Positions 37,097 to 46,965 are shown, counted from the first letter of the stretch. The stretch: 64,000 nt of DNA from Bacteroidota bacterium (GCA_026391675.1 JAPLDQ010000043.1:1-64000), one strand, 5' to 3'. The notes: a model not told the origin generated them from the sequence alone. Made by a program: numbers and translations.

Positions 37097-38905
37097 TTAT
37101 TTTACAATAAATAATTTTTCAGTAGCTTTATCAGTAGAAGTTTTAATTGTGCAGAAATAGGTCCCACTTGTAAGTGAATTCAGGTCAATATCTAAATTGT
37201 AATTGCCTTTATTTTGAGTTCCCTGATTGATATTTCTGACAACTCTACCCATAATATCCGTAATAATGATATTTACTTTATCATTGGTTTTTAATTCATA
37301 GCTAATTTTAGTGCTTGATGATGCAGGGTTAGGCATACAAGAAAATAAATTAATACTTGAATTTCTAACTTCATTCACACTTATAGAAGGATCAAAAGAT
37401 AAACGAATAATAGATGCATCTACATTGCCATAATTCCATATATACCAGGTATTTGCTGTAGGATCAAAATATAATGAAGTTTGTTCCCATTGTGGTATTC
37501 CTGTATCATCAGTGGCAATAGTAACAGTATCTGTTCCTCCATAAACCTGAATTCCTGCAAAATATAACGAGTCTGTTTGAATTTGATAGCTGGATGTAAA
37601 AGCTAAAGAAATTAAAGGAGGATTATTCATTGGAGCTGAAGCAGGAATATCTGCAGCAGTAATATAATAGTTATTGGATTGAGCAACTATAGTTCTTGAA
37701 TTTGAGCCTGCAAAATATTTGTATAAAACAGCTTTGATTTTTGAACCCACTTTTGTTCCAATTCCAACTGCACATTTAATTCCATAAGCTGGTCTGTCCT
37801 GTTTAACCTGAAATCTGTTTACTGCAGTAAATGGATCAGCTGTAGTTCCTGTAGATCCTGCCCATCTTGAACCGGTATAGGTATTGTTATCCCTTGAGTA
37901 ATCGCAGGTATTACATACCACATTAATATTGAATGTATCTAATGAAACACGTGGTAATAAATCGCTAGATAAATAAGAAGATACTTTAAAAATACCCTGA
38001 GTAGTAGGTGGTGTATAAAAATAATTATTAATAGACCAGTCAGTAATTCCTGTATTAGGTGAAATTGTAGTATCGATACTGGTTGAATCTATCCCTGTTC
38101 CAATTACCACAGCATGCAGTTTTACATGTGTTTGTGTATTAACTCCAAAATTTGAAATATCAGCATCATAATACATAGGCATCCCTAAACCTGTAGGAAC
38201 CTTAGTATATCCATCATGTAAAGTAATTCTGTCTGCTGTTAAATTATTTAATGGCATATCACCGATAAAAATATCATCAACGTCTAAACTGGCGCCATCA
38301 GTACCCTGATACTGAAATGCAACTTTAAAATTAGTACTGGTTGAATAAGCATTTAACATGATAAGTTTTTGATACCAGGTAAAACTTGTAAAAACACCTG
38401 CACTGTCTTCAGTAAAAATAGTTGTCCAGGTAGTTCCTCCGTTTGTACTTACCTTTACTCTGAAATCATAATTGTTATTAGGACTAACACTCCAGTAATA
38501 ACTCATATTCCACCAGAATTTTATACAAGGATTAGTCAGTGTAGTCAGATTATAAGAAGGACTGATTAACCATTCATTCTGGGCTGCTGGTGCAGGATCA
38601 TACTCAATAAATGCATCCTTAGCTCCAGAGTGAGGATAAGTTCCAACTTTCCATTGATACAACGCATTGGTATTACCACTTTGTTTTGTCCATCCGGTTG
38701 GAGGGAATGCTGTTCCTTCAAATCCTTCACTAACCAATGTAGCTTTAGTATTGGAAGTAACATTTTTTTGTAAATACTGGCTAAGATTCAGAAAGCTACC
38801 GCTTTTATTCGGGTTGCTTTTTGATGGTCTGATATCTAAGTTCTGAGCAAAAATAAACGAACTGCTAAATGCAAGCAATACGATTATAAGGAATAGTTTT
38901 TTCAT
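37097..38905 (-). CDS. T9SS-secreted protein, paralogue 3 with a different N-terminal module (602 aa)
   Basis: The signal peptide is MKKLFLIIVLLAFSSSFIFAQ. Residues about 55-220 are a 'choice-of-anchor J'/cleaved-adhesin jelly roll (SEGFEGTAFPPTGWTKQSG ... LDVDDIFIGD), unlike the N-terminal module of paralogues 1 and 2. From about residue 225 onward it follows them: CARDB-like module, CNTCDYSRDNN domain from about residue 330, and a type A sorting domain (LFSCMPNPASSSTKI). The hybrid layout suggests that the N-terminal module was exchanged. Function is unknown; a carbohydrate- or protein-binding surface role is plausible for such jelly rolls. Confidence 0.85.
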   Translation of the reverse strand: MKKLFLIIVLLAFSSSFIFAQNLDIRPSKSNPNKSGSFLNLSQYLQKNVTSNTKATLVSEGFEGTAFPPTGWTKQSGNTNALYQWKVGTYPHSGAKDAFIEYDPAPAAQNEWLISPSYNLTTLTNPCIKFWWNMSYYWSVSPNNNYDFRVKVSTNGGTTWTTIFTEDSAGVFTSFTWYQKLIMLNAYSTSTNFKVAFQYQGTDGASLDVDDIFIGDMPLNNLTADRITLHDGYTKVPTGLGMPMYYDADISNFGVNTQTHVKLHAVVIGTGIDSTSIDTTISPNTGITDWSINNYFYTPPTTQGIFKVSSYLSSDLLPRVSLDTFNINVVCNTCDYSRDNNTYTGSRWAGSTGTTADPFTAVNRFQVKQDRPAYGIKCAVGIGTKVGSKIKAVLYKYFAGSNSRTIVAQSNNYYITAADIPASAPMNNPPLISLAFTSSYQIQTDSLYFAGIQVYGGTDTVTIATDDTGIPQWEQTSLYFDPTANTWYIWNYGNVDASIIRLSFDPSISVNEVRNSSINLFSCMPNPASSSTKISYELKTNDKVNIIITDIMGRVVRNINQGTQNKGNYNLDIDLNSLTSGTYFCTIKTSTDKATEKLFIVK

Positions 38906-39129
38906 AAGATTAAATTTAAGTAAATAGATTTGTTATATTAATAAATAATTTGCGGTTGTAAAATATGAGTTATTTTTTTCAAAATACAAAATTAATATGT
39001 ATTTTAATATTTATAAAATTTATCAAGTTATCGGTAGCATTAAATCAGTTAACGGTAGAATTTTAAAAGTCTTAGAACAATTATCTAAGGCAAAATTATT
39101 TTTTTTTTTTCAATTCGGACAAAAATAAT

Positions 39130-40839
39130 TTAAAAATTTCCAGGAATTGATTGAATTAAGTTTTTGGTATACGGAGATAAAGGTTTACTATAAATATTAT
39201 CAGCTTCTCCCATTTCAACAATTTCACCGCACTTCATTACTATCATTCTGTCTGACATGAATTTTACAACTGAAAGATCATGGGAAATAAAAATATAAGT
39301 AAATTTAAAATCGAGTTTTAGTTCATTCAATAAATTGAGTACCTGTGCCTGAACTGACACATCCAGTGCTGAAACAGACTCATCGCAAATGATTAATTCA
39401 GGATTTAATGCCAGCGCACGGGCAATGCAAATCCGTTGACGCTGTCCACCCGAAAATTCATGAGGGTATCGCTTAAAATGGCTTTCATTCATATTCACTC
39501 TTTCGAGTATTTCTATAACACGGGCTTTTCTTGCTTTATCGTTCTCCAGAATATTGTGAACCTTCATGGGTTCCATAATAGCATTACCGATGCTTATTCT
39601 TGGGTTCAGAGAAGAGTAGGGGTCCTGAAATATAATTTGCAGTTTTTGCCTGAAAGCCCTCATCCCGCTATTGGATAAAGTAGTAAGTTCTTTGCCTTTG
39701 TATAGAACCTGACCGCTTGAAGCTTTAATTAATTGTAGAATACTTCTGCCTAAAGTAGTTTTACCACAGCCTGATTCACCAACCAAACCCAGTGTTTCGC
39801 CTTCAAACACATCGAAACTGATGTTTTTTACAGCCTTAAAAATTTCAGTCGGCTTACCTAATAATGATGTTTTTGTAATAAAATTAACATTAATATCTTT
39901 AATTTGTAAAATAGGAGGCTTTGCGTAAATGATTTTTTGTTGCTCCTCTCTTAATGTTTTGGAGATTTCAATCTCTTTGAATCCGGTTTGATTAATAAAA
40001 TCATTTACAGTAGGTAAGTGTGCCAGTCTTTTATCCAGTCTGGGTCTGCAGGCAAGCAAACCCTGTGTATAAGGATGTCTGGCATTTTTAAAAATAGCAT
40101 TAACATTGCCCTGTTCTACAATATTTCCTTTAAACAATACTACAACATTGTCAGCTATTTCAGCAACTACTCCCAAATCATGGGTTATAAATATCACTGA
40201 CATCCGGTGTTTTTGCTGAAGATTCTTTAACAGCTGCAGTATTGTTTTTTGAACCGTAACATCCAGAGCAGTTGTAGGTTCATCAGCAATTAATAATAAT
40301 GGATTTCCTGATATTGCCATTGCAATCATTACCCTTTGTTTTTGTCCTCCTGAAAGTTCATGCGGATATTTATTAAAGACTTCCTCTGGTTTTGGTAACA
40401 ATACTTCGTTAAATAGGAAAATAGTTTTTTCTTTGGCTTCTTTTTTACTGATTTGCTGATGTAACAAAATTGCTTCCATTACCTGTTTTCCGCATTTCAT
40501 TACAGGATTAAGCGATGTCATGGGCTCCTGAAAAATCATGGCTATCTTGTTGCCACGCCATTTTCGCATTTCTTTTTCGTTGAGTTGGAGTAAATCTTGT
40601 TGTAAGTCAGATTTGTCATGAAAAATAATTTCACCTGAAGAAATTCTTGAAGCATCTTTGTCCAGAAGTTGCATAATGGCCAATGAAGTAACAGACTTTC
40701 CTGAACCGGACTCTCCTACTATACCTAAAATTTCCCCTTTGTTTAATGAAAAGGAAATATCGTCTACTGCTTTGTTAAATGCAGTTTCTGATTTAAATTC
40801 AATTGTAAGATGATTAACGCGGAGTAATTCTTGTTCCAA
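39130..40839 (-). CDS. Fused double ATPase of a peptide/nickel-type ABC importer (DppD-DppF fusion)
   Basis: The 569 residues contain two complete ABC ATPase domains. The first (about 1-265) has Walker A GESGSGKS at 42-49, signature ELSGGQKQRVMIA and LLIADEPTTALDVTVQ. The second (about 310-569) has GESGCGKT near 352-359, EFSGGQRQRICIA and LIICDESVSALDVSVQ. Each ends in the oligopeptide-ATPase tail (HPYTQGLLACRP and SPYTKNLIQSIP). This is the YejF-like fused arrangement, and it powers import of di- or oligopeptides at the inner membrane. The permeases and binding protein are not in the window. A secreted C69 dipeptidase gene lies upstream on the same strand. Confidence 0.9.
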   Translation of the reverse strand: MEQELLRVNHLTIEFKSETAFNKAVDDISFSLNKGEILGIVGESGSGKSVTSLAIMQLLDKDASRISSGEIIFHDKSDLQQDLLQLNEKEMRKWRGNKIAMIFQEPMTSLNPVMKCGKQVMEAILLHQQISKKEAKEKTIFLFNEVLLPKPEEVFNKYPHELSGGQKQRVMIAMAISGNPLLLIADEPTTALDVTVQKTILQLLKNLQQKHRMSVIFITHDLGVVAEIADNVVVLFKGNIVEQGNVNAIFKNARHPYTQGLLACRPRLDKRLAHLPTVNDFINQTGFKEIEISKTLREEQQKIIYAKPPILQIKDINVNFITKTSLLGKPTEIFKAVKNISFDVFEGETLGLVGESGCGKTTLGRSILQLIKASSGQVLYKGKELTTLSNSGMRAFRQKLQIIFQDPYSSLNPRISIGNAIMEPMKVHNILENDKARKARVIEILERVNMNESHFKRYPHEFSGGQRQRICIARALALNPELIICDESVSALDVSVQAQVLNLLNELKLDFKFTYIFISHDLSVVKFMSDRMIVMKCGEIVEMGEADNIYSKPLSPYTKNLIQSIPGNF

Positions 40840-40902
40840 AGGGAATTAGTTAAATTATTTCATTTAAAAAGTAAAATTAAGAAAAAATATAGTATTATAA
40901 AT

Positions 40903-40938
40903 AAAAAAGTTGCTTCGTTTTCTCGAAGCAACTTTTAA
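40903..40938 (-). terminator. Terminator after the C69 dipeptidase gene
   Basis: A perfect 13-base-pair stem has arms AAAAGTTGCTTCG and CGAAGCAACTTTT, a 6-base loop and a T run on the reverse strand. It separates the dipeptidase gene from the fused ATPase gene, so the two are probably transcribed separately. Confidence 0.88.
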
Positions 40939-40973
40939 TTATATACTGATTTTATTAAATGATAAATAGAAGA

Positions 40974-42725
40974 TTAATGATGAATTTCACCTTTTACTTT
41001 TAATTTATCACCGGTTTGATCAACAATTTTCTTTAAATACCATTCAGGATAACCTGGCTGTGATGGATAAGCCGGTTGAGTATAACCATTGTACTGGAAT
41101 TTTCCGTCTTTTTCTTTTTTAATGTTACCATCAATGTATTTTACCAATATATATTCATACAATTCTTTCCATTTGTTGAAGGTAAGACTGCCTTGCTGAC
41201 TTGAATATTCGGTAATGAAATTTAAAGCAGCAGTTTTGTCTGTTTTATATAATTCTTCTGCTTTTTTGTCAATATTAGGTGTGCTTTCAAAGAATTTATT
41301 TTCTAATTCTGACTGTACTTTCTGTATATCTTTAATGATTACATTATAACGGGTGTAACAGAAATTAGAAACCTGATTAAATACCCAAAATGCTGATGTA
41401 GGAGAGTATTTTAGCATACTGCCATTTCCTTCTGCAAAATTATATGGTGCTTTTGTGATTCCGCAATACATAGGAGTATAAACCGTACTGTAACTGTCGT
41501 CAACTCCAAACCAGAATATACCACCAACAGGGTTAGGTAACCATGAACGGGATTGAGCAATAAAAGAAAAGCCTGTTTGTTGGGTAGAAATTGCTCTTTC
41601 GTTTAAATAATCAACACCATTTACTTTCCAGGTAAGCGGACGCCAGCGGTAACCGCTTTCGTAAGGACCGCCACCCAGATCTTTGGTCATATCCAATGGC
41701 GTTCCTTCATAATGATCTCTCATCATACTCATAACATCCTGAACGGATAACTTATGATCGGGTTTAACCCATAAAGGCATACGGTGTTTCAGGTTTTCGC
41801 CTAAAGCATAATCTGTATAGCTTTCCATTTCTTTGCATACTTTATAGAAACCGGCCCAAACTCTGGCTTCGCTAAAACGGGCACCACTAAAATCGAGGGG
41901 AGCATAAGTTCCTGAAAAATCAAATTCAGCATCTTTGCCAGTGAAATATTTTTTCTGACGGGCAAATGTAATTACATCATAAGCATAAACAGTTTCAACG
42001 GTTGGGTTGAAAATCTTAGCCAGATTTTTACTTGAAATTGAAATTTTCCCATCTTCTAATGGAAAAGTTGTAATACGTGCATGATTGGCATGGCCTGAAA
42101 TATATCCGTCAGGAATACGGCGGGCAACCCAGACAGCACCTTTACTGTATAATTTGGGGTCAATTTTTCCGGTTTTATCATAAACTGGAGAACCTTTACC
42201 AATAATTTCAAATATCCATACTTCGTTGGGATCAGAAACTGAAATTGATTCACCTGTACTGTAATAGCCATATTCAGCAACCAATTCTGCCATAACTTTA
42301 ATTGCTTCGCGGGCTGTTTTTGAGCGTTGTAATGCTAAATACATCATGCTGCCGTAATCAATAACAGCAGTTGTATCCTGTAATTCCTCACGACCAGTAT
42401 AGGTAGTTTCACCAACTGCAACCTGATATTCATTCATATTACCAATTACTGAATAGGTATGCAATACTTGTTTGATTTTTCCCATTGGTTTGCCTGTATC
42501 CCATTCATAAATGTCCATCATACTGCCTGCAGCGTAATCTTTTGCGGGGCGGTAATACAATTCGCCATATAAGGTGTGGGAATCAGCAGCATAAGTAATA
42601 AAGCAAGAGCCATCTTTAGAAGCTCCTTTTGAAACTAAGAAATTTGTACAAGCCTGTGCATAGTAAAATACACCGGAAGTATAAATAAGAATGCCTAATA
42701 GGGCAATAAACCTGAATTTTTTCAT
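40974..42725 (-). CDS. Exported C69-family dipeptidase (PepD-like, Ntn hydrolase)
   Basis: The 583-residue protein has a signal-like N-terminus running to ACTNFLVSKGASKDGS. Cys26 is the expected N-terminal nucleophile exposed by removal of the preceding segment, as in C69 peptidases. Further family features are TYAADSHT, the ETTYTGR segment, GESISVSDPNEVWIFEI, and RRIPDGYISGHANHARI. It would hydrolyse dipeptides in the periplasm, feeding amino acids or peptides to uptake systems such as the one represented by the neighbouring fused ATPase. An exact TAGGTTTG box lies 32 bases upstream of the ATG. Confidence 0.9.
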   Translation of the reverse strand: MKKFRFIALLGILIYTSGVFYYAQACTNFLVSKGASKDGSCFITYAADSHTLYGELYYRPAKDYAAGSMMDIYEWDTGKPMGKIKQVLHTYSVIGNMNEYQVAVGETTYTGREELQDTTAVIDYGSMMYLALQRSKTAREAIKVMAELVAEYGYYSTGESISVSDPNEVWIFEIIGKGSPVYDKTGKIDPKLYSKGAVWVARRIPDGYISGHANHARITTFPLEDGKISISSKNLAKIFNPTVETVYAYDVITFARQKKYFTGKDAEFDFSGTYAPLDFSGARFSEARVWAGFYKVCKEMESYTDYALGENLKHRMPLWVKPDHKLSVQDVMSMMRDHYEGTPLDMTKDLGGGPYESGYRWRPLTWKVNGVDYLNERAISTQQTGFSFIAQSRSWLPNPVGGIFWFGVDDSYSTVYTPMYCGITKAPYNFAEGNGSMLKYSPTSAFWVFNQVSNFCYTRYNVIIKDIQKVQSELENKFFESTPNIDKKAEELYKTDKTAALNFITEYSSQQGSLTFNKWKELYEYILVKYIDGNIKKEKDGKFQYNGYTQPAYPSQPGYPEWYLKKIVDQTGDKLKVKGEIHH

Positions 42726-42756
42726 ATTTTTATTAGTTGTTAAAATTTTTGAGCGA

Positions 42757-42764
42757 CAAACCTA
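42757..42764 (-). promoter_or_regulatory. Candidate -7 box of the dipeptidase gene
   Basis: The reverse strand reads TAGGTTTG, an exact TAnnTTTG match 31 bases upstream of the start codon at 42725. No clear -33 element is visible. Confidence 0.45.
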
Positions 42765-42883
42765 CGTAAATTTTTTAATATTTTGATAAAATATACCTTA
42801 AAAAATACAAAGCTTATATTAAACTTAACTGAATTCCAAAAACAAAAGCTTGAATTTTAAAATAAAAAGTTTCAACTATTTAT

Positions 42884-42913
42884 TTTGCTATTTAATAAAA
42901 AGTTTTACTTTTG
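42884..42913 (+). promoter_or_regulatory. Promoter of the Rh-type channel gene
   Basis: A -33 TTTG at 42884-42887 and a -7 TACTTTTG at 42906-42913 are separated by 18 bases. This is the same geometry as the promoter at 17757-17786. The predicted start is near 42920. Confidence 0.6.
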
Positions 42914-42918
42914 AAAAC

Positions 42919-42942
42919 TAATTGTTAAATTAATAACAATTA
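42919..42942 (+). promoter_or_regulatory. Perfect 24-base inverted repeat at the Rh-channel transcription start
   Basis: The arms TAATTGTTA (42919-42927) and TAACAATTA (42934-42942) flank AATTAA. The core ATTGTTA-N6-TAACAAT is identical in arms and spacing to 17793-17812. It overlaps the predicted start site, so an operator or an mRNA 5' hairpin is likely. Confidence 0.55.
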
Positions 42943-43067
42943 AATTAATAAATGAATCTTATTTATTAAAGTAAAGAAAATTAGCATATTAAGCTATAAT
43001 TTCAGCATTTGCTTTTCTTAAAAATGATAAAATAATTTTACCGTATATAAATCAAATTTAATTAATT

Positions 43068-44237
43068 ATGAAGAAAAATCCTATAATCTCAGGAATTGTT
43101 TTGATTAGCATTTTTTCCCTTTTTAGTTCGTTTAACATTTTTGCTCAAACAGCAGAAGTTAATAATTATACCTCTGTATTGCAGGTACAGCAGTACGAAA
43201 GGGCAATTCATATCATGGCTATGCTTTTGATTGGTTTTGGCTTTTTAATGGTTTTTATTAAAAAGTATGGACGTTCAGCGCTAACAGCTACATTTTTATT
43301 GGTTAGTATTTCAATTCCACTTTATTTTTTAATTCATACCTCCCTTCTTTTTAACGAATCAAAAACTGAAATTGAAGAATTGATTCTGGCTGAATTCAGT
43401 GCTGCCAGCTTATTAATTGCAGCCGGCGCAGTGTTGGGAAGATTAAAAATGTTTCAATATCTGATTTTAGGTTTACTGTTTATTCCATTTTATATGCTTA
43501 ACGAATGGATAATTATAGAAAATGGTTTCGGAATTATTAAAGATGGCTTTGCTGATACCGGAGGTTCAATTGTAATTCATGCTTATGGTGCATTATTTGG
43601 ATTGGCTGTGGCTATGTCAATGACAACCAAAAAAGAATTGGAGGAGCCAATAGAAGCAGATGCTACCAGTGACAGATATTCAGTTCTCGGAAGTATGGTT
43701 TTATGGGTATTCTGGCCAAGTTTTTGTGCTGCCCTTGTTCCTGTTGAAGCCATACCACATACTGTTGTAAATGTTTTCATAGCTTTGTGCGGTTCAACAT
43801 TAATAACTTATTTTTTATCATTCTGGATAAGAGGAAAAATATATATTGCTGATATTGCCAATGCAACACTTGCCGGTGGTGTAGCTATTGGATCTACGTG
43901 TGATCATGCAAGCCATCCTGTAGCCTTTCTCATTGGAATTTTAGCAGGAGCTATATCTACTGTTGGATTTGCTGTTGTTCAGCAGAAACAGCAAAAACTC
44001 ATAAAATCAGTTGATACCTGTGGGGTTACGAATTTACATGGTTTACCCGGTTTGATGGGTGGTTTCGCCACTATTTTTGTTGTAAGTGGCTTAAATGTAT
44101 CAAGTCAGGTTTCAGGTATTTTTATTACAGTAATATCATCTTTGATTTTTGGATTTCTAACCGGAAAATTCATAAAATTATTCGGACACCGTAATGAAGC
44201 TTATATTGATGCCGAAGAGTTTTTGGATGCTGAATAA
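43068..44237 (+). CDS. Rh-type (Rhesus-like) ammonium channel
   Basis: The 389-residue polytopic membrane protein has an N-terminal signal ending FNIFAQ and about eleven helices after it. Motifs are those of the Rh branch rather than bacterial AmtB: DTGGSIVIHAYGALFGL, FWPSFCAA, NATLAGGVAIG and DTCGVTNLHGLPG. The pore twin histidines are His171 and His324, and the conserved Asp163 lies just before the first. It would conduct NH3/NH4+ (CO2 has been proposed for some relatives) through the inner membrane. No glnK gene follows, unlike classical amtB loci. It converges on cysN with a 17-base gap. The promoter carries a perfect inverted repeat. Confidence 0.85.
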   Translation: MKKNPIISGIVLISIFSLFSSFNIFAQTAEVNNYTSVLQVQQYERAIHIMAMLLIGFGFLMVFIKKYGRSALTATFLLVSISIPLYFLIHTSLLFNESKTEIEELILAEFSAASLLIAAGAVLGRLKMFQYLILGLLFIPFYMLNEWIIIENGFGIIKDGFADTGGSIVIHAYGALFGLAVAMSMTTKKELEEPIEADATSDRYSVLGSMVLWVFWPSFCAALVPVEAIPHTVVNVFIALCGSTLITYFLSFWIRGKIYIADIANATLAGGVAIGSTCDHASHPVAFLIGILAGAISTVGFAVVQQKQQKLIKSVDTCGVTNLHGLPGLMGGFATIFVVSGLNVSSQVSGIFITVISSLIFGFLTGKFIKLFGHRNEAYIDAEEFLDAE

Positions 44238-44254
44238 AATTAATTTAGCGTGAC

Positions 44255-45526
44255 TTAACCAATCATTCCTACACCAACTGTTTCATTGGTGGCTTCGTCA
44301 ATTAATATCAAGCTACCGGTAACCCGATTTTTTTTATAGGTATCAAAAATCAATGGTTTGGTAGTTTTCAATTTGATTTTGGCAATGGAGTTAAGGCCGA
44401 CATCTTTATCATCAGTGATTTGAGCTAATGTATTAACATTAATTTTATACAAGACTTCTTTTACTATACATTTTATATCTCTGGTGGTATGCATCAGATT
44501 GTATTTTCCTCCAATGCGTAAGGGTTTTTGATTCATCCAGCATATAGTGGCCTCAATATCCTGGCTGATAGTTGGCATTGAGTCAGGTTTTATTATCATA
44601 TCACCACGGCTGATATCTATATCATCTTCCAATGACAAAGATACTGACATAGGAGGGAAGGCTTCATTTAATTTGGTTTCAAACAAATCAATGGATTTAA
44701 TTTTTGTTTTTATTCCGGAAGGTAAAACTGTTACAGTATCGCCATCAGCAAAAATACCACCTGCTACTCTTCCTGCATATCCTCTGTAATCATGATGTTC
44801 ATCGGTTAATGGTCTGATTACATATTGAACAGGAAACCTTGCGTCAGTAAAATTATAATCATTTTCAATTGGAATGCTTTCGAGTATACTCATTAAAGTA
44901 CCTTCTTTGTACCAGGGCATATTTTGCGATTCATCCACTACATTATCTCCTTTTAATGCACTGATCGGAACAAAGCGGACATCATTAATATCAACAACAC
45001 TGGCGAAAGTTGAAAATGACTTTTTAATCGTTTCAAATACTTCTTCTTTAAAATCAACCAGGTCCATTTTATTGATACAAACAACCAGATGAGGTATTTG
45101 TAATAAAGTAGCAATAAAAGTATGACGCAATGTTTGTTCAATAACCCCGTTGCGGGCATCAATTAAAATAATGGCTGCATTGGCAGTTGATGCACCGGTT
45201 ACCATATTACGGGTATACTGAACATGTCCTGGAGTATCAGCAATTATAAACTTTCTTTTAGGGGTTGCAAAGTAACGATAGGCTACATCAATGGTTATCC
45301 CTTGTTCTCTTTCGGAACGCAAGCCATCGGTGAGTAATGCAAGGTTGATATAATCGTTTCCTTTTTGGATACTTGCTCTTTTTACGGCTTCCAACTGATC
45401 TTCGAAGATGGATTTACTGTCATATAACAATCTTCCGATGAGGGTACTTTTGCCATCATCCACACTGCCTGCAGTAGTAAACCGCAGCAATTCCATATCT
45501 AAATATCCGTTATTTGAAAAACTCAT
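44255..45526 (-). CDS. cysN: Sulfate adenylyltransferase subunit 1 (GTPase)
   Basis: The 423-residue EF-Tu-like GTPase has P-loop AGSVDDGKST (19-28), DTPGHVQYTRNMVTG and NKMDLV, followed by two beta-barrel domains (about 235-423). It lacks the APS-kinase (CysC) extension found in some fusions. With CysD it makes adenosine-5'-phosphosulfate from sulfate and ATP, driven by GTP hydrolysis, in the cytoplasm. It lies 12 bases downstream of cysD. Confidence 0.94.
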   Translation of the reverse strand: MSFSNNGYLDMELLRFTTAGSVDDGKSTLIGRLLYDSKSIFEDQLEAVKRASIQKGNDYINLALLTDGLRSEREQGITIDVAYRYFATPKRKFIIADTPGHVQYTRNMVTGASTANAAIILIDARNGVIEQTLRHTFIATLLQIPHLVVCINKMDLVDFKEEVFETIKKSFSTFASVVDINDVRFVPISALKGDNVVDESQNMPWYKEGTLMSILESIPIENDYNFTDARFPVQYVIRPLTDEHHDYRGYAGRVAGGIFADGDTVTVLPSGIKTKIKSIDLFETKLNEAFPPMSVSLSLEDDIDISRGDMIIKPDSMPTISQDIEATICWMNQKPLRIGGKYNLMHTTRDIKCIVKEVLYKINVNTLAQITDDKDVGLNSIAKIKLKTTKPLIFDTYKKNRVTGSLILIDEATNETVGVGMIG

Positions 45527-45538
45527 TTTATTTGGCTG

Positions 45539-46444
<906 letters not shown>

Positions 46445-46481
46445 TAGTATTTGTAAGCTTTATACTGTTTTTATTCGGCTG

Positions 46482-46489
46482 CAAAATTA
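46482..46489 (-). promoter_or_regulatory. Candidate -7 box of the cysDN operon
   Basis: The reverse strand reads TAATTTTG, 37 bases upstream of the cysD ATG. A reverse-strand TTTG at 46504-46507 is only 14 bases away, shorter than usual. Confidence 0.35.
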
Positions 46490-46701
46490 AAAATTAATTT
46501 CAACAAAAGAAATTCTAATTCAAAAGAAGAATTTATTGTATTCGTTATCTGAAATTTACGCTTAAAAGTAAAATTTTTTTTATAAAAATTCCAACCTTTT
46601 TTATCTTTTTGATGTCTATATTTAAAATGAAATTTATTAAGTTAAAATCTTGTTAATGCAAAATATTTTTTATCTAAATCGGTTTAGCATAATTTTTTTT
46701 G

Positions 46702-46709
46702 TATATTTG
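46702..46709 (+). promoter_or_regulatory. Candidate upstream -7 box before the mini-ORF
   Basis: TATATTTG is an exact TAnnTTTG match, 41 bases before the ATG of the mini-ORF at 46751. It could drive a long-leader transcript of the giant gene. Confidence 0.4.
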
Positions 46710-46750
46710 TAGCTTGAAAAATTAATTTAAATTCAATAAATCTTTAAATT

Positions 46751-46822
46751 ATGATAAAATTATTCTTGTTGTTGGCAACAGTTAAATTTTTAATATGGAA
46801 ATTTATACCAATAATTAGGTAA
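46751..46822 (+). pseudogene. 23-codon mini-ORF resembling the giant gene's signal peptide
   Basis: The ORF begins MIKLFLLLATVKFLIWK and stops after 23 codons. Its first bases (ATGATAAAATTATTCTTG) match the start of the giant gene 215 bases downstream (ATGAGAAAATTATTCTTA) at all but two positions, and the protein starts MRKLFLLL there. It may be a relic of a truncated surface-protein gene or a short leader ORF. No ribosome-site evidence decides whether it is translated. Confidence 0.4.
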
Positions 46823-46853
46823 TTTTACTTATAATCCTTTATGTTTATTGGAT

Positions 46854-46861
46854 TAAATTTG
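46854..46861 (+). promoter_or_regulatory. Candidate proximal -7 box of the giant gene
   Basis: TAAATTTG matches TAnnTTTG, 104 bases upstream of the ATG at 46966. No clear -33 element is visible. Confidence 0.4.
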
Positions 46862-46965
46862 CATTATATAAATTATAAAAATCGCGGAATTAAATCATTT
46901 TTTAGCTTAAATCTGAAATATTTAAAAACAAATAAATATAAATTTAAAAACAAAATAATTACACC

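Larger units (their letters stand above)
42726..43067. other. Divergent promoter region between dipeptidase and Rh-channel genes
   Basis: This 342-base, very AT-rich gap holds the two promoters and the inverted repeat listed separately. The leader of the rightward gene is about 148 bases. I see no small ORF or clear riboswitch fold in it. Confidence 0.6.
46445..46965. other. Promoter region between cysD and the giant surface-protein gene
   Basis: This 521-base AT-rich gap contains a possible cysD -7 box (TAATTTTG on the reverse strand, 46482-46489), two rightward TAnnTTTG boxes (46702-46709 and 46854-46861), and a 23-codon signal-peptide-like ORF between them. The remainder shows no gene or strong hairpin. 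Confidence 0.6.

Noticed and set aside
39099-39110. Run of twelve T residues as a phase-variation tract or terminator
   Set aside because: It lies between genes with no promoter box at a suitable spacing and no stem beside it.
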